35,608 bases of DNA from Planctomycetota bacterium. GTDB taxonomy: Bacteria > Planctomycetota > Planctomycetia > Gemmatales > Gemmataceae. Shown piece by piece: positions 17,081-26,800 of the stretch. Numbering within the stretch: the stretch's first letter is position 1; each line of letters opens with the position of its first letter. The position numbers and the translations under genes were made by a program. The DNA lies in assembly GCA_016873225.1 (NCBI GenBank), contig VGXS01000034.1, forward strand, positions 1 through 35,608, written 5' to 3'. The notes under the pieces are model-generated. The model ran no database searches. It had not been told where the DNA came from and saw nothing but the letters and a program-made list of their open reading frames with translations.

Positions 17081-17177
17081 TCACATGGCCCCGGGCGATT
17101 TCATGGTTCAATCTTCTAACCTGTCCGGCTGAGGCTCGATAGCCGTTTTGACAGCATTACTTTTTGGAGTTTTTCCC

Positions 17178-18245
17178 ATGCGAGGTTTCGGACTGCTGGC
17201 CGGCGTTGCCGCGTGCGCCCTGGCCACGGGTTGCGCTGAACGAGGCGGGCCGCATGGCAAGGGCGATTCCACCGGGCCGGCATCCGGCGCTGTTGTCCGC
17301 ATCCGGGCGACCGGTTCCAGCTTTGTCGAACGCATGATGAAAAAATGGGCCCCCTCGTTTGAGACCCAAGGCGCCCGCATCGATTATCAGGCGACAGGCT
17401 CGGGCAAGGGCATCCAGGACATGCTGAGCGGGGAAACCGAATTCGGTTGCACCGACGCCCCCCTGTCAGCCGACCAGATCTCCAAGGCCGGCGGCGCCGA
17501 CAAGGTGGCGCAGGTTCCCTTGGTGATGGGCGGGGTTGTCGTGGTCTACAACCTGCCCGACCTCAAGTCGCCCGTGAGGCTGGATGGTCCGACCATCGCC
17601 TCCATCTACCTCGGAGACATCAAGAACTGGAATGACGCCGCCATTGCCAAGCTGAACGAGGGGACGACCCTTCCCGACAGGCAGATCACCGTCTGCCAGA
17701 GGGCCGACGGCAGCGGTACCAGCTTCATCTTCACCAACTACCTCAGCGCGGTCAGCCCTGACTGGAAGTCGAAGGTGGGCGCCGGCACCCAGCCGGCCTG
17801 GCCCGTCGGACAAGGCGGCCAGAAGAACGCCGGGGTCGCCAGCCTTGTCGAACAAACTCCCGGGGCGATCGGTTATGTCGAGCTTTCCTTCGCGCTCGAA
17901 AAGAAGAACCTTAAGAGCGCTGTTCTGAGGAACGCCGCGGGCAAGTTCATCGAGCCATCGCTCGATGCCGTCACCGCCGCCGCCGGTTCCCTGAAGGACA
18001 TTCCTGACGACCTCGTGGTCAGCCTGACCAACCTGCCGGGCAATGGCAGCTATCCGGTCTGCGGCACCGTCTGGGCTGTTTTCAAGAAGGATCTCAAGTC
18101 GGACAAGCTCGCCGCCATCGTGAAGGCCTTGTCCTGGGCGCTTTCGGAAGAGGGACAAAAGTCGGCACCCGGCGAAAACTACGCGCGCCTTCCCGAGGCG
18201 ATCGCCGCGAAGGCCAAGTCCGTGCTAGGCTCATTGGCTAAGTAG
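17178..18245 (+). CDS. pstS: Phosphate-binding lipoprotein PstS
   Basis: A 355-residue periplasmic phosphate-binding protein of the PstSCAB ABC importer. The signal peptide ends in the lipobox LATGC, so Cys19 should be lipidated. Phosphate-site motifs are RATGSSFVERMM, GSGKGIQDMLSGETEFGCTDAPLS and RADGSGTSFIFTNYLS. The NAGVASLVEQTPGAIGYVELSFA segment is also typical. The frame is open from 17148. I chose ATG 17178 because TTGGAG lies about 8 bases upstream and because it gives a clean signal peptide. It is the first gene of a pstS / pstC-pstA / histidine kinase operon. No convincing Pho-box repeat was found in the 97-base upstream gap. Confidence 0.95.
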   Translation: MRGFGLLAGVAACALATGCAERGGPHGKGDSTGPASGAVVRIRATGSSFVERMMKKWAPSFETQGARIDYQATGSGKGIQDMLSGETEFGCTDAPLSADQISKAGGADKVAQVPLVMGGVVVVYNLPDLKSPVRLDGPTIASIYLGDIKNWNDAAIAKLNEGTTLPDRQITVCQRADGSGTSFIFTNYLSAVSPDWKSKVGAGTQPAWPVGQGGQKNAGVASLVEQTPGAIGYVELSFALEKKNLKSAVLRNAAGKFIEPSLDAVTAAAGSLKDIPDDLVVSLTNLPGNGSYPVCGTVWAVFKKDLKSDKLAAIVKALSWALSEEGQKSAPGENYARLPEAIAAKAKSVLGSLAK

Positions 18246-18260
18246 CGGGCTGGGGGGCGC

Positions 18261-20159
18261 ATGAGCGCTGTTTCGCCAACGACCAAGCCGGTGGGTGATT
18301 GGGGCAGCGCGGTCTTGCGCGCCCTGACCGCCGGCGCGGCCCTTTTGCCACCGCTTGCCCTCCTCCTTTCAGCGACCGTGCTGGCTCTCCAGGCCAGGCC
18401 AGCCCTCGAGGCCCAGGGATGGGGCTTTTTCACCTCGGTGGAATGGAATGTCGCCCAGGGGCGTTTTGGTGCCTTGCCTTTTGTCTATGGCACCCTTGTC
18501 ACCAGCGCCATCGCCATGCTTGTCGCCGTGCCTGTCGGCATCGGAGCGGCGACCTACCTTGCGGAAATCGCCAAGCCGGCCATCCGGCTCACCGCCGGAT
18601 TCCTGGTGGAACTTCTGGCGGCCATCCCGTCGGTTGTTTACGGGTTCTGGGGGATCATCTTCCTTGTCCCTTTGCTTCAGTCGGCCTACGCCGTCGTCGG
18701 ACTCCAGGCGACGGGCGGGCGCGGTTTGCTGACCGCCGGACTGGTGCTGGCCCTCATGGTGGTTCCCTACATCACGGCGGTCACCCTCGACGCCCTGCGC
18801 GCCGTGCCCGTCGCCCAGCGGATGGGGGCCTATGCCCTGGGTGCGACCCGCTGGCAGACCATCTGGAGCGTGGTCCTCCCGAACGCCCGTTCGGGCATCA
18901 TCGGAGGCGGATTCCTCGCCTTGGGCCGGGCGTTGGGCGAAACCATGGCCGTCGCCATGGTCATTGGCAACTCGGCCAAGTTGCCCTTGTCGGTCGCCGA
19001 GCCCGGTTATTCCATTCCTGCGGTCATCGCCAACGAGATGCCCGGTGCCGCGGATGACCGCCACCGATCCGTCCTCGTGGCGTTGGGCCTTGTTCTCTTT
19101 GTGGTTTCGGTGGCCATCAACCTGCTCGCCCGTTGGCTGCTGAAGCGCACCGCACTGCCATCCCAACCGGCAAGCGAACCCCCTTCCTCCGCCAATGATG
19201 TTCCGGCGGTCAAGCTCGCGCTGGCCCAGGCGTCGATTCCGCTTCCTCCCGTGAGTCCGTGGCCGGCGCGGTTCAATCTCCTCATGACATTCGTGCTGAT
19301 GCTGTGCGTGGTCCTCCTGATGGTGCCTCTCTTCCATATCTTCTGGCAGGTCACCTCGGCCGGCTCCGGTCAACTGAGCGCCGATTTCTTCCTTCATGCC
19401 GCCAACACCCAAGTGAACGGGGAATCCCGTCCCGGACTCGGTCATGCCATCATCGGAACGATGATGCTCGTGGGCTGGGCCACGGTGATCGCCGCTCCCA
19501 TGGGCGTGCTGGCGGCCGTCTACTGCGTCGAGTACCGCAAGACCAAGCTGGCCAAGGCGGCGCGCTTCTGCGCCGAAATCCTGACGGGCGTGCCCAGCGT
19601 GCTGGTCGGACTGGTCGCCCATGCCATGCTGATCCAGTTGCTGGGCCGGTGGCTGGCCCCGCATCCGACTGGCTGGGCCGGGGTCTTCGCACTGTCGATC
19701 ATGATGATGCCGATCGTCCTGCGCACCGCCGAGGAAGCGCTGCTGACGGTTCCCGACACCCTGCGTCGGGCCAGTTACGCCCTCGGGGCGACCCCGGCGC
19801 AAACCATCCTCCGGGTCATCCTGCCGGCTGCGGCCACCGCCATCGTCACCGGCGTCTTCCTCGGCATGGCCCGCATCGCCGGTGAAACAGCTCCCCTGTT
19901 GTTCACCGCCGGCAACAGCAACTACTGGCAGCCCGGGCTCGAGGACGGGATCCATCCCCTTTTCGTGGTATCCGACATGTCCGAAAGAATGCCCTTCCTG
20001 ACATATTACATTTACAATTACGCCATGAGCGACAAGCTCGAGGAGCAGCACCTCGCCTGGTGTGGCGCCTTCGTGCTGCTCACCTTTGTCCTTGCCGTGA
20101 ACATCGCCATGCGGGTTGTCGCCGGAAGGGGCGGCGTCGCCGCCAGCAGGTCCGGCTGA
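18261..20159 (+). CDS. Fused PstC-PstA phosphate ABC transporter permease
   Basis: A 632-residue protein that joins both permease subunits of the phosphate importer, normally two genes of about 300 residues each. The PstC half (about 15-300) has an AIPSVVYGFWG segment and the ATPase-contacting loop MGAYALGATRWQTIWSVVLP followed by LALGRALGETMAV. A cytoplasmic Pro/Ala linker (about 300-340) follows. The PstA half (about 345-632) has GVPSVLVGLV, ASYALGATPAQTILRVILP, GMARIAGETAPLLFTAG and the typical C-terminal PFLTYYIYNYA. The frame is continuous with no sign of a broken junction. Start ATG 18261 follows a G-rich ribosome site, 15 bases after pstS. The ATPase gene pstB is not adjacent. The call is firm for both halves. 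Confidence 0.95.
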   Translation: MSAVSPTTKPVGDWGSAVLRALTAGAALLPPLALLLSATVLALQARPALEAQGWGFFTSVEWNVAQGRFGALPFVYGTLVTSAIAMLVAVPVGIGAATYLAEIAKPAIRLTAGFLVELLAAIPSVVYGFWGIIFLVPLLQSAYAVVGLQATGGRGLLTAGLVLALMVVPYITAVTLDALRAVPVAQRMGAYALGATRWQTIWSVVLPNARSGIIGGGFLALGRALGETMAVAMVIGNSAKLPLSVAEPGYSIPAVIANEMPGAADDRHRSVLVALGLVLFVVSVAINLLARWLLKRTALPSQPASEPPSSANDVPAVKLALAQASIPLPPVSPWPARFNLLMTFVLMLCVVLLMVPLFHIFWQVTSAGSGQLSADFFLHAANTQVNGESRPGLGHAIIGTMMLVGWATVIAAPMGVLAAVYCVEYRKTKLAKAARFCAEILTGVPSVLVGLVAHAMLIQLLGRWLAPHPTGWAGVFALSIMMMPIVLRTAEEALLTVPDTLRRASYALGATPAQTILRVILPAAATAIVTGVFLGMARIAGETAPLLFTAGNSNYWQPGLEDGIHPLFVVSDMSERMPFLTYYIYNYAMSDKLEEQHLAWCGAFVLLTFVLAVNIAMRVVAGRGGVAASRSG

Positions 20160-20183
20160 TAACCGTTTCGGGGAACCGCCTCC

Positions 20184-21641
20184 GTGTCCGTCGCCGCCTC
20201 CAATCCCGGATCCGCAACCGTTGGATCGACGGTCGCCAAGCCAAGCGGGACGGATCGCCTTTTCCGCAGGTTCTTGTTCCCCATGGCAACCCTGGTCGCG
20301 GCGATGTGCCTTGCCGCGGAGATCGCGCTCGCGGTGTTTGTTCCGTCGGCCACCTGGGAGTTTCACCTCGTCGTTGCCGTCACCGGCCTTTTCGGCGCTG
20401 GCTGGGCCGTGTTCATGGCCTGGAATGTGTCCCGTTCGGTTTCCCGCCCCTTGAGCGAACTTGTCGCGTTCGCCGAACGAACCGGACAGGGGGGCGGCCC
20501 GGTCACCGCGATGCCCATTTCCGATGCCGGCGAATTGGTTGAGTTGGCGAAGGCCTTCAACAGGATGGCGGACAGGCTTGCCTCGCAAATCGCACAGATC
20601 GACGAGGAGACAGACCAGTTGAGGGCCATCCTCGGCGGCATGGTGGAAGGCGTGCTGGCGCTTGACGCCGAGCAGCGGGTGTTGTTCGCCAATGAGAGGG
20701 CCATTGATCTTCTCGACCTATCGGCCAGCCGGCGCCCCGAGGGCAGGAGACTTTGGGAAATGGTCCGGCAGAGGCCGGTGATAGCTGCGGTCGAGGAGGC
20801 GATGGGGGGCGCCGAACCCGTGAGGAAGGAACTCTCATGGCCGGGAGCCAAGGCCAGAAGCCTGGCCGTGCACGCCGCCCGCCTGCCTTTCGGTCCGGAA
20901 GGGCGTTCCAGGGGTGCCGTCGTCGTTCTGCACGACACCACCGAACTCCGCAGGCTCGAGCGGCTCAGGCAGGAATTCGTGGCCAATGTGTCGCATGAAC
21001 TGAAGACTCCGCTGTCGGTCATCAAGATTTGCGCCGAGACGCTTCAGTCGGGCGCCATGGACGACTTGGAGCAAAGGGGAAGGTTCATCGACCAGATCAT
21101 CCAGCAGGGTGAAAGGCTCGGTTATCTCATCGTCGACTTGCTCAGCCTTGCTCGCATCGAGTCGGGCCAGGAGATTTACGCTCCGCAGGCCGTCCCGCTC
21201 GGTAAGGCCCTCGGCGCCTGCCAGGAACGGCTACGGGAGCGCGCCGAGGCCCGCCGCCAAACCATCGTGCTTGAAGGGGGAGTTGGGCGTTGCGATGTGT
21301 GGATCGACGAGGAGTCGCTCGCCCAAATCCTCGACAACCTTGTCGACAACGCCGTGAAATACACCCCTGAGGGCGGGAAAATCCGCCTGTGCTGGTCGTC
21401 CGGTGACGACCACGCGAGCTTCACCGTCACGGACAACGGCATCGGGATTCCGGCGCAGGACCTGTCCCGGATCTTTGAGCGGTTTTACCGGGTGGACAAG
21501 GCGAGAAGCCGGGAAATGGGCGGAACGGGGCTGGGCCTTTCGATTGTGAAGCACATGCTGCTGGCGCAAGGGGGGCAAATCAACGCCAAGAGCTTTATAG
21601 GAAAGGGAACAAGCTTCACGGTCACCCTGCCGAGGGCTTGA
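20184..21641 (+). CDS. phoR: PhoR-like sensor histidine kinase
   Basis: A 485-residue kinase. Two membrane helices (about 34-54 and 60-80) are separated by only a few residues, so there is no extracytoplasmic sensor domain, as in PhoR. A HAMP linker (about 80-135), a PAS-like domain (about 145-255), a HisKA domain with phosphoacceptor His271 (FVANVSHELKTPLS) and an ATPase domain follow. The ATPase keeps the N box (Asn385-Asn389, LDNLVDNAVKYTP), G1 (DNGIGIP) and G2 (GGTGLGLSIVKH). The position directly after pstS and pstC-pstA (24-base gap) supports control of phosphate genes. PstB, PhoU and a PhoB regulator are not in the cluster. The start is a GTG; the next candidate starts would remove part of helix 1. 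Confidence 0.85.
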   Translation: MSVAASNPGSATVGSTVAKPSGTDRLFRRFLFPMATLVAAMCLAAEIALAVFVPSATWEFHLVVAVTGLFGAGWAVFMAWNVSRSVSRPLSELVAFAERTGQGGGPVTAMPISDAGELVELAKAFNRMADRLASQIAQIDEETDQLRAILGGMVEGVLALDAEQRVLFANERAIDLLDLSASRRPEGRRLWEMVRQRPVIAAVEEAMGGAEPVRKELSWPGAKARSLAVHAARLPFGPEGRSRGAVVVLHDTTELRRLERLRQEFVANVSHELKTPLSVIKICAETLQSGAMDDLEQRGRFIDQIIQQGERLGYLIVDLLSLARIESGQEIYAPQAVPLGKALGACQERLRERAEARRQTIVLEGGVGRCDVWIDEESLAQILDNLVDNAVKYTPEGGKIRLCWSSGDDHASFTVTDNGIGIPAQDLSRIFERFYRVDKARSREMGGTGLGLSIVKHMLLAQGGQINAKSFIGKGTSFTVTLPRA

Positions 21642-21687
21642 GTGCGGTGGGCCGTTGCCTTTTCTGCCTGAGACCTCGGACTGGTTC

Positions 21688-23655
21688 TCAGACGGCGGAT
21701 GCCTCGAGGTTGGGTGAGGGCGTTCCTACCCAGCCCGCCTTCACCAGCACATCCTCGATCTCCGGACGCGACATTTCCTCGCGCTGGGTCAGTTCCTCGA
21801 CGAAAGCGTCAAGCAGGTTGCGGTTCGACTGAAGCAGGCCAAACGCCTTCTGGTCCGCATCGCGAAGGATCCGGGAAACCTCCTCGTCAATCACCAGGGC
21901 CATGCCCTCGCTGAAGTCGCGGGCCTCGTGGATTTCCTTGCCGAGAAAAACATGCTCCTCGCCGGTGCGGAACGCCATCGGGCCCACCCTGTCGGACATG
22001 CCCCAGTGGGCCACCATCATGCGGGCCCTTCGGGTCGCCTTCCGGAGGTCGGATTCAGCACCGGCGTAAGGCTGGCTGTAGACAAGCACATCGGCGGCGC
22101 GACCGCCCAAGGTCATCACCAATTCCCTTTCGAACTGGTCCCGGCCATGGTGGAACCTGTCCTCGTCCGGAACGGTGATGGTGACCCCCAGGCTTTGCCC
22201 CCTGGGAATGATGGAAACCTTCTGGGGCCTGTCGGCGCCGGGCATCAGCCAGGTGACCAGGGCGTGGCCAGCCTCATGGTTGGCGATGCGCTTCTTGTCG
22301 TCGCCCGTGAGGACTTCCTCGCGCTTGGGGCCGATCAGCACCCGGTCGGCGGCGCGTTCGAAATCGGCCATGTGAAGGCGGTCCTTGCCTTCACGCGTCG
22401 CCAGCAGGGCCGCCTCGTTGGCGAGGTTGCGCAGGTCGGCTCCGGTCATGCCCACCATCTTGCGGGCGATCAGTTCCAGGTTCACATCGTCGGCCAGAGG
22501 CTTGTTCCGCGTGTGAACCTTGAGGATCGCGAGCCTTCCCTGCCATGTCGGGCGTTCCACGGTGATGTGGCGGTCAAACCGGCCGGGGCGCAGCAGCGCC
22601 GAGTCGAGGACATCCGGCCGGTTGGTCGCCGCCATCACGATCACGGTCTCGGAGGGCTGGAAACCGTCCATTTCCGAAAGGATTTGATTGAGTGTCTGTT
22701 CGCGCTCGTCGCTTCCGCCGCCAACTCCAGCGCCGCGCATCCGGCCCACCGCGTCGATCTCGTCGATGAACAGGATGCAGGGGGCGTTTTCCTTGGCCGT
22801 CTTGAACATGTCGCGGACCCGGCTGGCGCCCACGCCGACGAACATCTGGATGAATTCGGACCCGTTGATGCTGTAAAACGGGACTCCCGCCTCGCCAGCG
22901 ACGGCCTTGGCCAACAGCGTCTTTCCCGTGCCGGGTGAACCGAACAGCAGCACTCCCTTGGGAACGGTGGCGCCCAAGCGGGTGAACTTTTCCGGGCTTT
23001 TCAGGAAATCAACGATTTCCCGCAGTTCGGACTTGGCGTTTTCCATCCCCGCGACATCTTCGAAGGTGATTCGCGTCTTGCCCTTCTCGTACTTCCTGGC
23101 CGGACTCCGGATGTAGTTGCTCAGGAAACCACCCCCGAGCGGGTCGCGCATGCGGGGCAGAACGAAGAAGAACAGGGCCAGGATCACGATCGCGGGCAGG
23201 AAGAACATGATGAGCGTGCCGATGCCCGCCAGCGGATCCTCCTCCTGCACGATGGTGATCTTGCCGCCGGCGCTCAGTTCCTGAAGGCGCGCCAGGAGTT
23301 TCTCGTCCTTTTGCGGCAGCCTCACCTCGAACCGGCTGTTGGATTTCTTCCCGTCGGAAAACTCGAGCGATTGCTCCTTGCCGTCCTTGCCCTTGTGCAG
23401 CGATACCTCGAGGCGGGTTTCGTCGCGGTACACGACTTTCGCGATCTTGGCCGCCTCATCGGCCTTGCCGAGCGCTTCAAGGAATTGGCTGTAAGCGATG
23501 CTGCCCCGGCCTTGGAGGTTGTTGCCGAAGAAGACAAGGAACAGCACGGCGCCAACTAGTGCCAGCCAGAACCATGAGCCGACATTGCCTCCACCCGGTC
23601 CGCGGCGGCGTGATCGCTGGTTGTCGTCGTTCTGGGAGTTCGGGTCGGAGGACAT
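21688..23655 (-). CDS. ftsH: ATP-dependent zinc metalloprotease FtsH
   Basis: A 655-residue membrane AAA+ protease that extracts and degrades membrane and short-lived cytosolic proteins as a hexamer. Two transmembrane segments (about 28-44 and 144-167) flank a periplasmic domain. The AAA module has Walker A GSPGTGKT (239-246), pore loop MFVGVG (271-276), Walker B ILFIDEID (294-301) and the second region of homology with RPGRFDR (356-362). The zinc site is HEAGH (460-464), with the third ligand in [14 protein letters not shown]. All key residues are intact and length is normal. The N-terminus is polar and Asn/Arg-rich. It converges on the kinase gene (46-base gap) and lies 156 bases downstream of the tex-like gene on the same strand. 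Confidence 0.97.
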   Translation of the reverse strand: MSSDPNSQNDDNQRSRRRGPGGGNVGSWFWLALVGAVLFLVFFGNNLQGRGSIAYSQFLEALGKADEAAKIAKVVYRDETRLEVSLHKGKDGKEQSLEFSDGKKSNSRFEVRLPQKDEKLLARLQELSAGGKITIVQEEDPLAGIGTLIMFFLPAIVILALFFFVLPRMRDPLGGGFLSNYIRSPARKYEKGKTRITFEDVAGMENAKSELREIVDFLKSPEKFTRLGATVPKGVLLFGSPGTGKTLLAKAVAGEAGVPFYSINGSEFIQMFVGVGASRVRDMFKTAKENAPCILFIDEIDAVGRMRGAGVGGGSDEREQTLNQILSEMDGFQPSETVIVMAATNRPDVLDSALLRPGRFDRHITVERPTWQGRLAILKVHTRNKPLADDVNLELIARKMVGMTGADLRNLANEAALLATREGKDRLHMADFERAADRVLIGPKREEVLTGDDKKRIANHEAGHALVTWLMPGADRPQKVSIIPRGQSLGVTITVPDEDRFHHGRDQFERELVMTLGGRAADVLVYSQPYAGAESDLRKATRRARMMVAHWGMSDRVGPMAFRTGEEHVFLGKEIHEARDFSEGMALVIDEEVSRILRDADQKAFGLLQSNRNLLDAFVEELTQREEMSRPEIEDVLVKAGWVGTPSPNLEASAV

Positions 23656-23811
23656 GAATAGAGTTCACGCCGTGCTGATGTTTGGCACCGGCCGCCGGTC
23701 ACGGATTTCCCGCAGCGCGATGATCGGAACCATTCCGGTTCCTTGATTTATAATGATATCTTAGGGTTCCGGTGGCATGCCGCACAAGTCGCCATCGTCA
23801 CCCCTGTCATC

Positions 23812-26800
23812 TCAACCGGCCGGTTCCTGTGGTGCCTGCCCGGGAGTTTCACCCGGCTTGGTCTTGGCATTGAGGAACGCCGCCAGCTCGGCGAAGCTTC
23901 CAAGCGGATTGCGGCCCGCCAGGGCTTCCTCGGATATCTGGGGCTTGGCCGTTTCGGGCCTTGGGTTCTTTCGCGGTCCTGGAGCCGAGGCCGGTGTGGC
24001 CGCTTCGGGCGACTGCGCGGCGTCAGGGGTGATTTTGTTGCCATCCCTGCGGCCACGGGGCGAATCCATCTCCTTGCGGGTCTTCCCGCGCGGGGGGAGT
24101 GCCGACTTGGGCCTCTCGGGGGGGGTGCGGCCGCCCGCGCCATCAGGGCGGCGCCTGTCATCCGGTCGCCTTGGACGCCGATCATCGCCTTGGCCACGGT
24201 CGGGCCCCGGACCCCGGCCGCCTTCGCGGCGAGGGCCTCGTTCGCCACGCGGCGGGCCTTCTCCCCTTGGCGGCCGTGGCGGACGCGCCTGCTGCGGCTC
24301 GGCAGGTTGTCGCTCGCCGCGCGGGCGCTCGGAACCCGGGGCGATCATCGTCAGGGATACGCGTGACCGTTCGCGGTCCACCGAAAGGACCCACACCCTC
24401 ACGAGGTCGCCCACGGCGATGTACTCGAACGGGTTCCGGACGAACCGGTTGGCCAATTGGCTGATGTGAACCAGCCCGGCCTCGCGCATGCCGATGTCGA
24501 TGAAGCAGCCGAATTCCACGACATTCAGCACAGTGCCCCGAAGTTCCATTCCCGGGGCGAGCTTGTCGATGGTCTGGACCGTCTGGCGCAGCACGGGGGC
24601 GTCGTGGTCAAGGCGCGGGTCGCGTCCCGGTCGGGCAAGCGCGCCTACCATGTCGGCCAGGCTCGCGGGGCTGGGAAGCGCGCAGGCCAGCTCACCGGAA
24701 TGGGCGGCCTGACGCAGGCTGTCGTGCAGCGCCCCGAGGTCGAGTTGGCCCAGCTTGGCCGCCACCGCGTCGCGCAGTTCGGCCTTGGAGAGGTCGGAAG
24801 GATCCACCGCCGCGGCGGTGAGAACCCTTCGTGCCACGGCGTACTGCTCGGGATGGACCCAGGTCCCGTCGAGTGGTTCGCTGCCACCCTCGACCTTGAG
24901 AAATCCCGCGGCCAGGTCGAACTTGGCCTGGTCGATGCCGGGAACCTCCCGCAATTGTTCGCGGGAACTGAACTTCTGGCCGGGCAGTCCGCCCTTGCGC
25001 GCGATGACTTCCCGCGCCAGCACGGGGTTGAGGCCGCTGATTCGCCCGAGCAGGTTCAGGTTCGCATGATTGAGGTCGGCGCCGGCGGCGCCAACGGCGC
25101 TTTCGATCGTGTCGGCCAACACATCGCGAAGCACGCGGGAATTCGTGTCGAACGGATACGACGCCGATGCCAGTTGCTGCGGCTCGATTCTCGACAGCTC
25201 GACAAGTGGATCCTGCAGGCGGCGCGCGATGGAAACGGCAAGGCGAAGACCGGCCTCGACGCCGCGCAATTCATCCTCGGGATCGGGGGTTCCCGCTTCC
25301 GAGACGACACAAAAGGAGAGGTGTTCCTTGGGTTCCGATAGCCCGGACAAGTCGACCGGGGGTACGGGCGGCGGCAGGTTTGCCAGTGCGGGTTCGGGCG
25401 CGGCCGGCTTTTCCACGCGTTCTTCGGCGGGGGCGAAAACCAGCGGTGTCTCCTCCGCTGCCGCTGCCGGGGTTTCTCCGGCGGGGGGCGCAACCTCGGC
25501 GGGGGATGATTCGGAAGCTGCCGGTGCCTCGGCCCGAGGAGCCATGGCTTCGGCGGGCGCGGGGGCTTCAGGCGCGGGTTCCGACGGTTCTGGCGGCGCG
25601 TTCGCGGGCGCCGGTGCCGGGGTGGGAGCCACGGGTTCCGGTTCTCCCCGTCGCCGGCGGCCGAACATCGCCAACAGATCCGAGAGCAAGAACTCCGTCG
25701 GCCGGCAGGCGTTGGAATTGCCGATGGCGATCAGGTCCACTTCGAACTTGCGCAGCAGTTCCTCGAGCTTGAGCTTGGCCTCGGCTGTCCTGTCGTGGGG
25801 CGCGTGCGGCTGGATCGTCGCGTATTCCAGCGGGCGGCCGCGCTCGTCGATCACGGCGACCCGGCAACCGGCCCGGAAGCCGGGATCGATCCCCATGATC
25901 CGCTTGCCAGGAAAGGGCGGCGCCATCAGCCGGTTGAACAGGTTTCGCCCCAGGGCGGCGGCGGCCAGTTCCTCGGCGCGTTGGCCCAATTCGCGCCGCG
26001 CCTCCCGCTCGATCGCCGGGATCAGCAGGCGGTTGAGCGCGTCGCTGGCCACATCCCTCAGGAAATCGGCGTGGGGATGCTGCTCGAGCAAGTCGGGTCG
26101 GGGGCCACGGGGCGGCACGGGCTGGATCGCGAAGGGCGGCAGGACGCTGCCCCGCTCGCGTATCGGCGCCGGCGGTTGGGGGGCGGGGGTTGTCGGCGCG
26201 GCGGCGGCCGGTTCGGGGGGGGGGGGGTTTTCAGCTGCAACGGCCACCGGGTCGGCCGCAACGGTCGCCGGGTCGGCCCCGGGAACCTCCGGCGCGGGCG
26301 CCGGCGCCTCGGCGGGGGCCGCCGCGGGCGGAGCCAGTCCCCTGTCGCCTCCCTGGTACGAGGGGGCCGGGCGATTCTCGGGTTCGTGCAGCGGGAAGAA
26401 GTCGCGCACGACGCGGGCCGCCGCCTCGTGGTCCCATTCGAAGCGCACCATGACGGCGTTGGCCTTCTCGGCGCGGAAGAGTTGTTGGGATTTTTGGGAT
26501 GGGAACAATCGCAGATATTCCGTTTGCGAGAAAAATTCCTTGAACTCGTTGCCCTGGCCATCCGCCAGCGCCGGGTGGCGCGCCGTCGTCAGCCGCCCGC
26601 CCCCCCACAGGATGTCCCTGAGGATCGACCGGATGTCGGCGGTGTCGGCGACCACCTCGGCGAGGATGTGGATCACGCCGTCGCGCACGGCCTTGACCGC
26701 CGCGGCGCGGGCCTCGCCCTCGAGCTTCAGGTCAGGGTCGGCCCACAGTCCCAGCACCGCGTCGAGGCTTGTCAGGGCCGGATCGGCCAGCCAGATCGCC

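Noticed and set aside
17148..17153. TTGACA upstream of pstS as a -35 box
   Set aside because: A -10 box at normal spacing would fall on the ribosome binding site and start codon. No TATAAT-like sequence is present there.
17081..17177. A Pho box upstream of pstS
   Set aside because: CTGTCC and TGACAG occur but not as the spaced direct repeats of the known PhoB site.
18369..20588. A 739-codon open frame on the minus strand opposite pstC-pstA and the kinase start
   Set aside because: It is antisense to strongly recognisable genes. Its translation is rich in Gly, Asp, His and Arg with no motif, as expected for a shadow frame in GC-rich DNA.
23749..23754. A perfect TATAAT between ftsH and tex on the plus strand
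   Set aside because: It points away from both neighbouring minus-strand genes, and no plus-strand gene follows.
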